A DNA stretch of 64,000 bases from Sulfuricurvum sp. 17-40-25. Its GTDB lineage: Bacteria; Campylobacterota; Campylobacteria; Campylobacterales; Sulfurimonadaceae. The notes beneath the pieces are model-generated. The model was not told the origin of the DNA. It worked only from the letters and a program-made list of their open reading frames with translations, and did not search any database. Where the stretch lies: positions 164,729-228,728 of the forward strand of contig NCIJ01000003.1 of the NCBI GenBank assembly GCA_002282015.1. Reading direction: 5' to 3'. Positions 1 to 8,071 of this stretch are shown one piece after another (position 1 is the stretch's first letter; the number at the start of each line of letters is the position of its first letter). Both the position numbers and the translations under genes were made by a program.

Positions 1-654
1 ACCCTCGGTCGAACTGTATTCTTCTTTGAGCAGGGCCAAAAATATGACCTGCTCTTTTGGCTCCAACTTTTTTTGTTTGAAAAAACGATCCAGTACTACC
101 TCATGAGAAGTTTGGGTAATCCGCTCTTCAATACGTTTTTCTAACAAATCAAGCTTGCTTTGAATACGGTTGATCCCTAACGAATGCCCATTTCCATTAT
201 TACGAATAACCGACATCTTTTGGTACAGTTCTATACGAAAAAACTGATCTTGCAAATATTCCAAATGATCCGCGTACGGTTTGATCTCAGGCAATGTCAT
301 CTCTAAAGATCCTTCTTCAAGAAGCTTCATAAAGATGGTCGTCAACGCAATAGGAGTATTGAACAATTCCAACTGTGAGAGTTCACTCATCTTGATCGGA
401 GTAAAAGAGTGGTGTGTGATCCATCCAAGCTCTAAGAGTGTTTTTACCTCTCCAAAATGGCTGAGATAGGAATAATCGTCGGGACCGTACAGTTCTTGAA
501 GCAGTTCTGCTACGACCACATCCTCTTGAGACTGCAAAAATTTGCGTGTCAACAGTTGTAAGACCTTCCCCTCATCAACAGTACATTTGAGCTGTGAAAA
601 AATCTCTGACTCCTCAATTGAGGGGTTTTCTAAAAAATCGATCAAATATTTCAA
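1..654 (-). CDS. Unidentified protein, N-terminal 218 residues (3' end outside window)
   Basis: An uninterrupted reading frame runs off the left edge of the window. I place the start at a TTG codon because an AAGGA ribosome-binding site lies 5 nt upstream and no in-frame ATG occurs near it. The start follows the stop of the endonuclease IV gene by only 12 nt, so the two are probably co-transcribed. The visible part is leucine- and glutamate-rich, helical and without membrane segments or a signal peptide; it ends in a charged coiled-coil-like stretch at about residues 155-195. It resembles the long helical leader that precedes the ATPase domain in some Campylobacterota AAA proteins, but no P-loop is inside the window, so that identity is only a guess. 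Confidence 0.7.
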   Translation of the reverse strand, partial: MKYLIDFLENPSIEESEIFSQLKCTVDEGKVLQLLTRKFLQSQEDVVVAELLQELYGPDDYSYLSHFGEVKTLLELGWITHHSFTPIKMSELSQLELFNTPIALTTIFMKLLEEGSLEMTLPEIKPYADHLEYLQDQFFRIELYQKMSVIRNNGNGHSLGINRIQSKLDLLEKRIEERITQTSHEVVLDRFFKQKKLEPKEQVIFLALLKEEYSSTEG

Positions 655-666
655 TAAAATCCTTAA

Positions 667-1518
667 TTACTTGGTTTCAAAACTGTATAACAGTTCAATC
701 TCTTGTGCCCAAATCGTTTCGTCAATGGTTTCCAATACGAGAGGAATATTATCCATTCGTGGATCATTCATCAAAAATCGAAAGCTATCAAGCCCTATCT
801 TCCCTTGACCCAATGAGTCATGCCGATCCACATGACTCCCTAGATCAGGCTTTGAATCGTTAATATGCATCCCTCGCAAGTAGTGGAATCCGATAACACG
901 ATCAAATTCTGCCCACGTCGCATCATAGGTCTCTCGTGTGCGTATATCGTATCCTGCTGTGAACATATGACAGGTATCGATGCAGACCCCAACCCGTGAT
1001 TTATCTTCGATACGTTCAATAATAGCACCAATGTGCTCAAACTTCCAACCCAGATTGCTCCCCTGCCCTGCTGTGTTCTCAATCGTCAGATTTACACCCT
1101 CCGTCACTTTGATCGCATGGTTCATGCTCATAGCGATACGGTCGATACACTCTTCTTCACTGATCTGTTTGAGATGGCTACCCGGATGGAAGTTCAGACG
1201 ATCCAATCCCAACTGCTCACATCGCTGCAACTCATCGATAAAAGCTTCGAGTGATTTTTCGCGCTTCTCCTCTTCGGGATGTCCGAGGTTAATGAGATAC
1301 GAATCGTGCGGAAGAATATGACACGGTTGTATACCGCTTTTGGCAAGATTGTCTTTGAACAATCCGATTGTCTCATCATCGAGTGGTTTTGCAACCCACT
1401 GTTTTTGGTTTTTAGTAAAAAGAGCAAATGCTTTCGCCCCTATTTTCATCGCATTGAGCGGAGCGTTAAAAACTCCGCCGCTAGCAGATACGTGTGCACC
1501 GACAAATTTATTAGACAT
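667..1518 (-). CDS. nfo: Deoxyribonuclease IV (AP endonuclease, endonuclease IV)
   Basis: This 283-residue enzyme cleaves DNA 5' of abasic sites in base excision repair, using three zinc ions in a TIM barrel. All expected metal ligands are visible: His71, His111, Glu147, Asp181, His184, His218, Asp231, His233 and Glu263, inside the family signatures [13 protein letters not shown] and DRHDSLGQG. Length matches the family (about 280). The ATG start is preceded by an AGGAAACC ribosome-binding site. It lies between a downstream unidentified gene 12 nt away and an upstream aminotransferase gene 29 nt away, all on the minus strand. Nothing is missing and the call is secure. Confidence 0.96.
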   Translation of the reverse strand: MSNKFVGAHVSASGGVFNAPLNAMKIGAKAFALFTKNQKQWVAKPLDDETIGLFKDNLAKSGIQPCHILPHDSYLINLGHPEEEKREKSLEAFIDELQRCEQLGLDRLNFHPGSHLKQISEEECIDRIAMSMNHAIKVTEGVNLTIENTAGQGSNLGWKFEHIGAIIERIEDKSRVGVCIDTCHMFTAGYDIRTRETYDATWAEFDRVIGFHYLRGMHINDSKPDLGSHVDRHDSLGQGKIGLDSFRFLMNDPRMDNIPLVLETIDETIWAQEIELLYSFETK

Positions 1519-1547
1519 AATGGTTTCCTAGTTTTAATTGCGTTATT

Positions 1548-2696
1548 TTAACACAGCTTACGTATACGCATTGCCGCATCTTGAAGTACATCCAACGGTT
1601 TAGAATAACAAAAGCGCGCCATATTTTTTCCTGCGTCATCGTGATAAAAGGCACGTCCAGGTACGGATGCCACGCCTGTTTTTTTCAATATAGCCATCAC
1701 TTTTTCAAAATCATCATCCCCCGCTATCGAACCAATATCGGTCATCACATAATACGCTCCGCTAGGGACACTGGGATTGAACCCGGCATCACGTAATGCA
1801 TCGCAAAACAGATCACGCTTCATCTGATGCACACTTGAGAGTTCGCGATAATACTCATCCCCCAGTTTTTCAAGACCCTCTGCGGCACCCATTTGCAACG
1901 GTGCAGCGGCACACACATAGATCAGGTCATTGAACTGTGCCATGGCCTCGATAATCTCTAGTGGTGCTATGGCATAGCCCAAGCGCCACCCCGTGATACT
2001 GAATACTTTTGAAAAACCGGACAAGGTCACGCAACGATTTTTGAGGCTTTCAATAGAAAGGGCAGGAATATGCTTCACCCCATCGTATAAAAAATGTTCG
2101 TACATCTCATCAGAAAATACAATCAGATCATGCTCTTGGGCAAACGCACCGATTTGTTCCAGTTCCTCTTTGGTAAATACTTTTCCGCTAGGATTTGCAG
2201 GATTACAAATTACCATTGCACGCGTTTTGGAAGTACATACCGACTTCAGGGCATCCATATCAAGCGTCCATTGTGGTGCTTCAAGACGAACAAATTTAGG
2301 AACTGTCCCAAGAGAAAGAAGCGTTGAGCGATGGTAACCGTAATAGGGTTCAAACAATATGACCTCATCACCTGGATTGAGCAAAGCCATACACGCCGTA
2401 TAAAAAGCCCCCGTTGCCCCATCACTGACCAATACTTGGCTCGCATCGATGGGTAGATCATAAAAGCGTTTCATCTTCGTAGCGATCGCTTCACGTAACA
2501 CGGACAACCCTTCGGTTGGTGTGTAAATATTGATGCCCTCATCCATAGCTCTCTTCGCTGCATCAATGACCACGCTTGGGACTTCAAGATCGCAGACACC
2601 TTGTGCCATATTGATTCCCTTTAACGCATTACACGCTCTGGTCATAGAACGTATTTCTGATTGAGCGATAGTACCGCTTCGATCACTTAGTTTCAT
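1548..2696 (-). CDS. Pyridoxal-phosphate aminotransferase, class I/II
   Basis: A 382-residue fold-type I aminotransferase. The cofactor lysine is Lys230 in SGFSKVFSITGWRLGY. Asn168 of the NPANPSG motif and Asp196 of SDEMY would bind the pyridine ring, and Arg238 plus an arginine near the C-terminus (ARFCYS) would hold the substrate carboxylate. Overall pattern is that of the aspartate/methionine/kynurenine aminotransferase group, so it probably transaminates an amino acid with 2-oxoglutarate; the exact substrate cannot be read from sequence. The start overlaps the end of the lipoprotein gene by 14 nt, indicating translational coupling in one minus-strand operon. Confidence 0.9.
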   Translation of the reverse strand: MKLSDRSGTIAQSEIRSMTRACNALKGINMAQGVCDLEVPSVVIDAAKRAMDEGINIYTPTEGLSVLREAIATKMKRFYDLPIDASQVLVSDGATGAFYTACMALLNPGDEVILFEPYYGYHRSTLLSLGTVPKFVRLEAPQWTLDMDALKSVCTSKTRAMVICNPANPSGKVFTKEELEQIGAFAQEHDLIVFSDEMYEHFLYDGVKHIPALSIESLKNRCVTLSGFSKVFSITGWRLGYAIAPLEIIEAMAQFNDLIYVCAAAPLQMGAAEGLEKLGDEYYRELSSVHQMKRDLFCDALRDAGFNPSVPSGAYYVMTDIGSIAGDDDFEKVMAILKKTGVASVPGRAFYHDDAGKNMARFCYSKPLDVLQDAAMRIRKLC

Positions 2697-3183
2697 TGGT
2701 ATCCTCTATATCGTTGATCTTGATCATAAGGCCATTTAGCCTGTCTTTAAATAGTATTTCATTGTCTTTGCGCTGGTACATGATGTCCATGTCGTCATTG
2801 CGAATAAACTGACACACCGCACCTGAGCATGTTTCATCTCTGCCTATTCCGCCAAAGATCGGCGTACCTTGCAAAACACGCCGCATCGTATCACGCGGGT
2901 AATATTCAGACAGATATTCTTTTACAAATGCTTCTTCGCTCATGCACCCTGCACTCACGCACACTTTTTCATCAATAGAGATTTTCTCTACCGCTACGCC
3001 CGCTGTGAAAAGTTCGACTTGTACGGCATCTCCCTCATACCGTATGTAACCGGTATCCGAAAATTTGAGTTTGGGACTTTTGATCGTGATGACTTTTGGA
3101 CTGCTGATCGAATAATGTTTAACCGAACATCCTCCCATAAAAAGGATGAGGGTACTAGCCCATAGGATAGAGAATTTTTGCAT
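2683..3183 (-). CDS. Predicted lipoprotein of unknown function
   Basis: A 166-residue protein beginning MQKFSILWASTL, with a hydrophobic signal and the lipobox LFMGGC, so it should be cleaved before Cys and lipidated in the periplasm. The frame is open 33 nt further upstream, but that longer start puts a charged stretch before the signal peptide, so I prefer the internal ATG. The mature part holds several cysteines (VCVSAGCMSEE, ETCSGAVC) that could form disulfides, and no domain I recognise. The gene starts inside the end of the aldo/keto reductase gene and ends inside the start of the aminotransferase gene, so three genes overlap in a row. Function unknown. Confidence 0.75.
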   Translation of the reverse strand: MQKFSILWASTLILFMGGCSVKHYSISSPKVITIKSPKLKFSDTGYIRYEGDAVQVELFTAGVAVEKISIDEKVCVSAGCMSEEAFVKEYLSEYYPRDTMRRVLQGTPIFGGIGRDETCSGAVCQFIRNDDMDIMYQRKDNEILFKDRLNGLMIKINDIEDTNETK

Positions 3184-4171
3184 GTACCGCGTCCAAATCT
3201 TTGAGTATTTCTGCATTTAATGTCACATCCATCGCCGCCAACGAAGCATCCAGCTGCTCAGGTGTTGTCGCTCCAATGATGGTAGAAGCCACAAAATCAA
3301 ACTGCTTACTCCACGCGATCGCCATCGTAACTGGATTCAGTCCGTGAGTAGACGCTATTCGCAAATACTCCTGTGTCGATGCTAAGGTTTTATCGTTTAA
3401 AAAGCGTGCTGCCATAAGGCGTTGACGTTTATTGGTTGAATTGATGTAATCGCTAAAGCGTCCTTGAGCACTTGTGGCTTGATTGTATTTTCCGCTCAAA
3501 ACGCCTCCGCCCAATGGTGAATACGGAAGAAGCGATATTTTTTCCTCACGACACAGTGCACCGATTTCCGTCAAATCACGACGATTAAGCAGTGAGAAAT
3601 TATTCTGAATTGACTCAAAACGGGCTAATTTTTCATATTTACTCACCATGAGTGACTTCATCGTCCCGCGAGCGGTATCGTTGGATGTACCGATATAACG
3701 CACTTTTCCACTTTGCACCAGTGCATCCATTGCCTTCATCGTCTCTTCGATAGGGACAATCGTGTCAGGCCAGTGCATCTGATACAAATCGATGTAATCC
3801 GTCCCCAACCGTTTAAGTGATCCCTCGATCGCGCGCTCTATATGAAACCGATCACACGCCGTAAATCCGTGACGAACCGGCGGTACGAACCATCCTGATG
3901 CGGCTCCTGCTACCTTCGTCGCCAAAATCAAACTCTCGCGCGGCTTAGTCTTCAACCATCGACCTACCATTTCTTCGGTAAGTCCCGCGAGTTTAGCGCT
4001 TGGAGGAACAGGATACAACTCTGCCGTGTCAAAAAAATTCACCCCATTATCATAGGCTTTATCCATGATAGCAAAGGCGGCTTTTTCATCGCATTGCGCG
4101 CCAAAAGTCATCGTCCCCATGCAAATCGGAGAGACCCGTAATCCTGTGCGACCGATATAACGGTATTCCAT
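3155..4171 (-). CDS. Aldo/keto reductase (Tas/YajO type)
   Basis: A 338-residue NADPH-dependent oxidoreductase with a TIM barrel. The catalytic tetrad is complete: Asp48 and Tyr53 in FFDTAELYP, Lys86 in ILATKVAG and His133 in YQMHWPD. The C-terminal SIIGA-like phosphate-binding motif (TIIGATTPEQL) binds NADPH. The start chosen is ATG with GGGGGA about 7 nt upstream; a TTG five codons earlier has no ribosome-binding site. It is the first gene of the minus-strand group that continues into the lipoprotein, aminotransferase and nfo genes. Substrate unknown. Confidence 0.9.
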   Translation of the reverse strand: MEYRYIGRTGLRVSPICMGTMTFGAQCDEKAAFAIMDKAYDNGVNFFDTAELYPVPPSAKLAGLTEEMVGRWLKTKPRESLILATKVAGAASGWFVPPVRHGFTACDRFHIERAIEGSLKRLGTDYIDLYQMHWPDTIVPIEETMKAMDALVQSGKVRYIGTSNDTARGTMKSLMVSKYEKLARFESIQNNFSLLNRRDLTEIGALCREEKISLLPYSPLGGGVLSGKYNQATSAQGRFSDYINSTNKRQRLMAARFLNDKTLASTQEYLRIASTHGLNPVTMAIAWSKQFDFVASTIIGATTPEQLDASLAAMDVTLNAEILKDLDAVHAKILYPMG

Positions 4172-4243
4172 CCGATTTTCCCCCAAATTTTTGCCATATT
4201 GTAGCGAATTGCCATATTTTGTCTCTTAGGTTGTAAATCGCTT

Positions 4244-4249
4244 TATACT
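4244..4249 (+). promoter_or_regulatory. -10 hexamer of the polymerase gene (possible leaderless mRNA)
   Basis: TATACT lies exactly 6 nt before the ATG of the polymerase gene. No Shine-Dalgarno sequence is visible between. Transcription would begin at or next to the A of the start codon. Confidence 0.5.
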
Positions 4250-4255
4250 CCCATT

Positions 4256-5521
4256 ATGAAAATACACATCGATCTCGATTGCTTCTTTGTATCCGCGCAA
4301 CGTACCATCGATCCCAATTTGCTTGGTAAATCTGTTGGGATTGGCGGCAGAGGTGACCAATACATTTTTTCACATGAAAAATCCAATCAGGAATTGCTAC
4401 TGGACAACAGCGGCTCTTTTGTGGGCAGTTTTGTTCATCGTTATACGGGTGATGACCTGAGCCAATTTATCGATGCCGATGGGCGTATACGCGGAATCTT
4501 AACCACAGCTAGCTATGAAGCCAGAGCGTATGGTATCAATACGGGGATGAGCATTCGTGAAGCACTCCTACGCTGTCCAGACCTTATTATCAAAGGCCCT
4601 GATATGCAGCTGTATCATCGACTCTCCCATGAACTGCACCAGTTTTTACAAGAACGTATTCCCCTCATAGAACAAGCAAGCATCGATGAGTTTTACGGGG
4701 ATTTAGAGGGGTGGATAAGTGAAGCAGAAATCCCTGCGTTTATCGATCACCTTCGCCATGAGATCAAACGTCAACTCAACCTCCCCGTCTCCATCGGTGC
4801 CGCCAATTCCAAACATATAGCCAAACTCGCAACCGAAAGTGCCAAACCTTTTGGCTGTAAAACAATCTTCGACCATGAAGTCACTGACTTCGTGTCTACT
4901 ATCGCGGTTCAAAAGTTTCCGGGAATCGGTTCGAGCATGCAGCGACGATGCGCCCAATACCATCTTAAGACATTAGGCGATTTATTGCGCGCTAAAAATT
5001 TGGTACGCTCATGGGGACCCTATGCACAGTCTCTGTATGAACGTGTCTGTGGCAATGATTTAGGAGAGCTTACGGTCAATGCTCCTCGCAAATCGATCGG
5101 CATCTCACGTACATTTGACCCTATCACCGATCGCGATGAGATCAGACGCCGTGTCTCGATCCTCTCTCGTCATCTCGCCTACGCCATTACCAAACTCGAA
5201 GTAAATCCTACTACTTTTAGCTTGTCCCTGTATTATCAGCATCATCCAAAATCACATAGCGCCCTAAGTGAATCTCGACTCTTCAACGAACAGCGTTTTC
5301 GCCAACTGTGCCGTGAGCTTTTAGCAAAATCCGATTGTTATACCAATGGAGCAATCACCCATCTAGGGATCAGTGCATCGGCATTTAGCGTCCATTCACG
5401 TAGGACGTTATCACTAATTGATTATGAAGAGGATGTAAAGGCACAAGATTTTGATAAAAAGAGTCGTGCCATCCGTGATAAATACGGATGTGACGCATTA
5501 AAATGGGGAAGTGAACTGTAA
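4256..5521 (+). CDS. Y-family DNA polymerase (DinB/UmuC type) with extra insertion
   Basis: A 421-residue translesion polymerase. Catalytic acids are Asp6 and Asp8 in MKIHIDLDCFF and Asp144-Glu145 in SIDEF; the nucleotide-binding pair Tyr87/Arg90 sits in TASYEARAYG. A helix-hairpin-helix-like thumb (KFPGIGSSMQRRCA) and the little-finger domain follow. It is about 70 residues longer than classical Pol IV, largely because of a 45-50 residue insertion at about residues 32-78, before the TASYEAR strand. No SOS-type operator is recognised upstream. The start has no Shine-Dalgarno sequence but a -10 hexamer 6 nt before the ATG. It transcribes divergently from the aldo/keto reductase gene. Confidence 0.88.
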   Translation: MKIHIDLDCFFVSAQRTIDPNLLGKSVGIGGRGDQYIFSHEKSNQELLLDNSGSFVGSFVHRYTGDDLSQFIDADGRIRGILTTASYEARAYGINTGMSIREALLRCPDLIIKGPDMQLYHRLSHELHQFLQERIPLIEQASIDEFYGDLEGWISEAEIPAFIDHLRHEIKRQLNLPVSIGAANSKHIAKLATESAKPFGCKTIFDHEVTDFVSTIAVQKFPGIGSSMQRRCAQYHLKTLGDLLRAKNLVRSWGPYAQSLYERVCGNDLGELTVNAPRKSIGISRTFDPITDRDEIRRRVSILSRHLAYAITKLEVNPTTFSLSLYYQHHPKSHSALSESRLFNEQRFRQLCRELLAKSDCYTNGAITHLGISASAFSVHSRRTLSLIDYEEDVKAQDFDKKSRAIRDKYGCDALKWGSEL

Positions 5522-5541
5522 GGCTGATTGAAGAATCAGCC
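5522..5541. terminator. Bidirectional hairpin between convergent genes
   Basis: GGCTGATT and AATCAGCC form a perfect 8-bp stem with a GAAG loop, starting right after the polymerase stop codon and covering the stop codon of the convergent J-domain gene. There is no long U-tract, so termination strength is uncertain. Confidence 0.6.
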
Positions 5542-6324
5542 AGCCGCTTGCAATGCGCCGTACGCTTCTTGCAGCAGTTTAAATTTTTCCGTATATTTAT
5601 TAATAATTTCAGGGCTTTTGCTGTTCACACGGTCAGGATGATACCGCTTTGCCAACTGGCGATACCGTTTCTTTAGATCTTCGAGTTTACTGCCAACAGG
5701 AAGATCAAATATCGCATGATAACGAATCATCTTATCGATTTCATCGTTACTGTGTCCCCATCCTTTGTAGCTTCCATATAACTTGCTCATAAACTCATCG
5801 TCATAATTGTAGTTAATCACATAATGGAGTACTTCACGACGGTTTAGCGCTTTTTCCAAACGTGCTTTGGCTGCGATTGAACTAACATCGATGTAAATTT
5901 GATTCGAAGTGTGACTGGTTACCAGAGACGATAACTGCTGTTTAAGATAGCGCATAATCCATCGGTTTTCTGTTAAAAAGGTTAGCTTAACACGATTAGG
6001 ACCAAAAGCAAAAAGCTCGACATCCACTTTCTCTGATTTTCGAAAAGGGATTTCAATACGCACGGCAGCACTTTTACATTTACGTAATGAACGGCGATAA
6101 AACGGACTTGAAAGTTCATTAGCTGTGGTGTAGCAATCACTAAGTGTGTCTAAAAAATCTTTTTTTTGCTCTGAAGAACCTTCATTATTCAATACCAATA
6201 CCCCATTATCTAAAAAGAGGGTATTGTGAATATGGTGATCAAAAAAGTCTTCCATCCAAGGCTCTTCGAGGGTTTTAGACCCACCTTGAACGAAAATAGC
6301 ATTATTGCGTAAAACGACTCTCAC
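5536..6324 (-). CDS. DnaJ-domain protein with C-terminal J domain
   Basis: A 262-residue protein whose last 65 residues are a J domain: FDLPVGSKLEDLKKRY, the HPD motif at 229-231 and the helix EKFKLLQEAYGAL. The J domain would stimulate a DnaK-type Hsp70. The first 190 residues are not a known chaperone domain; they contain a basic patch and no zinc fingers or G/F region, so this is a type III J protein that may bring Hsp70 to a specific client. The ATG start has no strong ribosome-binding site in the short gap behind the amidase gene. Similar J proteins occur across the Campylobacterota; their client is not known to me. Confidence 0.85.
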   Translation of the reverse strand: MRVVLRNNAIFVQGGSKTLEEPWMEDFFDHHIHNTLFLDNGVLVLNNEGSSEQKKDFLDTLSDCYTTANELSSPFYRRSLRKCKSAAVRIEIPFRKSEKVDVELFAFGPNRVKLTFLTENRWIMRYLKQQLSSLVTSHTSNQIYIDVSSIAAKARLEKALNRREVLHYVINYNYDDEFMSKLYGSYKGWGHSNDEIDKMIRYHAIFDLPVGSKLEDLKKRYRQLAKRYHPDRVNSKSPEIINKYTEKFKLLQEAYGALQAAG

Positions 6325-6380
6325 GGAAACCCCCGCTCATAGATTATTTACGTAACAAAAGCAAATACTATTCCGTTTAT

Positions 6381-7229
6381 CTATTTTTGGGTAATTTCCC
6401 CATAGCACTCAGGACGACGGTCACGTATCAATCCCCAATAATGACGATGTTCACGATTGGCCAGCACATCAAATTCGCTGTACACAATTTCTTCTTTATC
6501 TCTTGAAGCTTCGGCTACCTTTTGTCCCGTATGATCTGTAATAAATGAGCTGCCGTAAAATGTCAGGGTGCAGCTCTCTCCTACTTCCTCACCAATACGA
6601 TTGGCGGCTATAACAGGGATAATATTGGCGGCACTGTGTCCCATTTGCACACGTTGCCAGTGCGATGCCGAATCGACACCGATTTCCGGCTCACTGCCTA
6701 TGGCGGTAGGATAAAAAATCATGTCCGCTCCCATAAGTGTCAAACAGCGTGCCGTCTCAGGAAACCACTGATCCCAGCATATACCCACCCCTACATTTCC
6801 AAAAGCTGTTTTCCATACTTTGAATCCCGTATCCCCAGGTTCAAAATAAAACTTTTCTTCGTATCCAGGACCATCAGGGATATGCGTTTTTCGGTAGTTA
6901 TCCATAACCGTTCCATCCGCATCGATCATTACTAAGGAGTTAAAATAGCGCTCACCCGCTTTCTCAAAATAACTCAGAGGGATTACCACCCCAAGCTCTT
7001 TTGCCAATCCACTAAAACGCGCGATCATTGGGTGTCCCTCACGCTCATTTGCCCATGAAAAATAGTCATGATCCATGTCTTTACAAAAGTAGAATCCCTC
7101 AAACAATTCTGGAATCAAGATAATATTAGCACCATTTTTTGCGGCTTTACGAACCATCAACTGCGCTTTATGGATATTGGCGTCCTTATTCACACTCATC
7201 TGCATTTGTATCGCGGCTACTTTTACCAT
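6381..7229 (-). CDS. aguB: N-carbamoylputrescine amidase
   Basis: A 282-residue nitrilase-superfamily enzyme that hydrolyses N-carbamoylputrescine to putrescine, CO2 and ammonia in the agmatine route to polyamines. The catalytic triad is Glu41 (LIPELFEG), Lys114 (YRKTHIPDGPGY) and Cys151 (GICWDQWFPE). The stretches GADMIFYPTAIGSEPE and RIGEE are typical of AguB rather than other nitrilases. The partner agmatine deiminase AguA is not in this window. A TAGGAG ribosome-binding site and a TATAAT -10 precede the ATG, so it has its own promoter. Confidence 0.92.
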   Translation of the reverse strand: MVKVAAIQMQMSVNKDANIHKAQLMVRKAAKNGANIILIPELFEGFYFCKDMDHDYFSWANEREGHPMIARFSGLAKELGVVIPLSYFEKAGERYFNSLVMIDADGTVMDNYRKTHIPDGPGYEEKFYFEPGDTGFKVWKTAFGNVGVGICWDQWFPETARCLTLMGADMIFYPTAIGSEPEIGVDSASHWQRVQMGHSAANIIPVIAANRIGEEVGESCTLTFYGSSFITDHTGQKVAEASRDKEEIVYSEFDVLANREHRHYWGLIRDRRPECYGEITQK

Positions 7230-7255
7230 ACCAACTCCTATTGCTTCTTCCTAAA

Positions 7256-7261
7256 ATTATA
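7256..7261 (-). promoter_or_regulatory. -10 hexamer for aguB
   Basis: A perfect TATAAT on the minus strand, about 27 nt before the aguB start codon and followed by the TAGGAG ribosome-binding site. No convincing -35 element is seen. Confidence 0.55.
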
Positions 7262-7272
7262 GCTAATGACTT

Positions 7273-7300
7273 ATAAAATCTTAAAAGGGAACGTGATATG
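7273..7300 (+). promoter_or_regulatory. Candidate flagellar promoter of the flaC-like gene
   Basis: TAAA followed after 14-15 nt by a GTGATAT core resembles a sigma-28 promoter (TAAA-N15-GCCGATAA). The same stretch also contains GG-N10-GC, a weak sigma-54 match. Which factor reads it cannot be decided by eye. Confidence 0.35.
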
Positions 7301-7334
7301 CTATACCATATAGATACATCCAAAAGGAGTTATC

Positions 7335-8033
7335 ATGAAGCTCAACACACAATATCAAGCTCTTCCTCAGATAAACGAGCAAAATATTAAACAAAACAAG
7401 GCATTGGAAAAAATTGCAGCCGCCATCCAGTTGAATATGGAGGATAGCGCATCACGTAGTATCGCCTCTCAGATGCAAAATCAAATTGGTACCTATTCCC
7501 AAGAGTTGATGAACACTAATGACAGTATTGCAATGACGCAAATTGCCGATGGAGCACTTTCAAACCTCTCACAGCAAGCGCAGACGCTTAGCAATTTAAG
7601 CATTCGCAGCAACAGCGCTGTTCTAAACAGTTCAGATCAACAAGCCCTGCAAGCTGAGTTTCAACGTACACAAATATCAATGCAAAACATTGTGAATACC
7701 ACATCGTACAATGAAAAACCATTGCTAGACAGCAGTGTATCCCCTCAGAATCTCACCCTTGGTAATCAGGAGGGTATTTCTACTTATATGGATACACTAT
7801 CCTCTGCACAAAGTGATATAGGTGCTTCTGCTAATAACTATGTCAGTCATGCTAATACGTTGCTAAACCAGATCACACAAACATCTTCGGCCAAAAGTCA
7901 AATAGCGGATACCGATATGGCAAAAGTAATCAGTGATTTCCAAAGTAGTAATAGATTATTGGACGCTTCTGTTCTTGCATCTGCACATCAAACACAGTTC
8001 TTACGTGAATCGATCGATCGTTTATTGGGGTGA
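7335..8033 (+). CDS. Short flagellin-like protein (FlaC type)
   Basis: A 232-residue flagellin homologue that keeps only the conserved N- and C-terminal helical domains (D0/D1) and lacks the surface-exposed variable domain. The N-terminal half shows the flagellin pattern ALEKIAAAIQ, DSIAMTQIADGALSNL and the TTSYNEKPLL segment; the C-terminus is DMAKVISDFQ... ending in RLLG instead of the usual NVLxLLQ. Length and pattern match Campylobacter FlaC (about 249 residues), which is secreted through the flagellar export apparatus and is not a main filament protein. An AAAGGAG ribosome-binding site precedes the ATG. It stands alone, far from the filament genes at the right end. Confidence 0.8.
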   Translation: MKLNTQYQALPQINEQNIKQNKALEKIAAAIQLNMEDSASRSIASQMQNQIGTYSQELMNTNDSIAMTQIADGALSNLSQQAQTLSNLSIRSNSAVLNSSDQQALQAEFQRTQISMQNIVNTTSYNEKPLLDSSVSPQNLTLGNQEGISTYMDTLSSAQSDIGASANNYVSHANTLLNQITQTSSAKSQIADTDMAKVISDFQSSNRLLDASVLASAHQTQFLRESIDRLLG

Positions 8034-8046
8034 TTTAAGTGTGAGT

Positions 8047-8071
8047 AAAGATCGAATTACATTCGATCTTT
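8047..8071. terminator. Bidirectional terminator hairpin flaC-like/argS
   Basis: A perfect 10-bp stem AAAGATCGAA/TTCGATCTTT with a 5-nt loop lies between the convergent genes and includes the last codons and stop of argS. Confidence 0.7.

Noticed and set aside
7285..7302. GG-N10-GC in front of the flaC-like gene as a sure sigma-54 promoter
   Set aside because: The -24 lacks TGGCA and the -12 lacks TTGC; a sigma-28 match overlaps, so it is listed only as a candidate.
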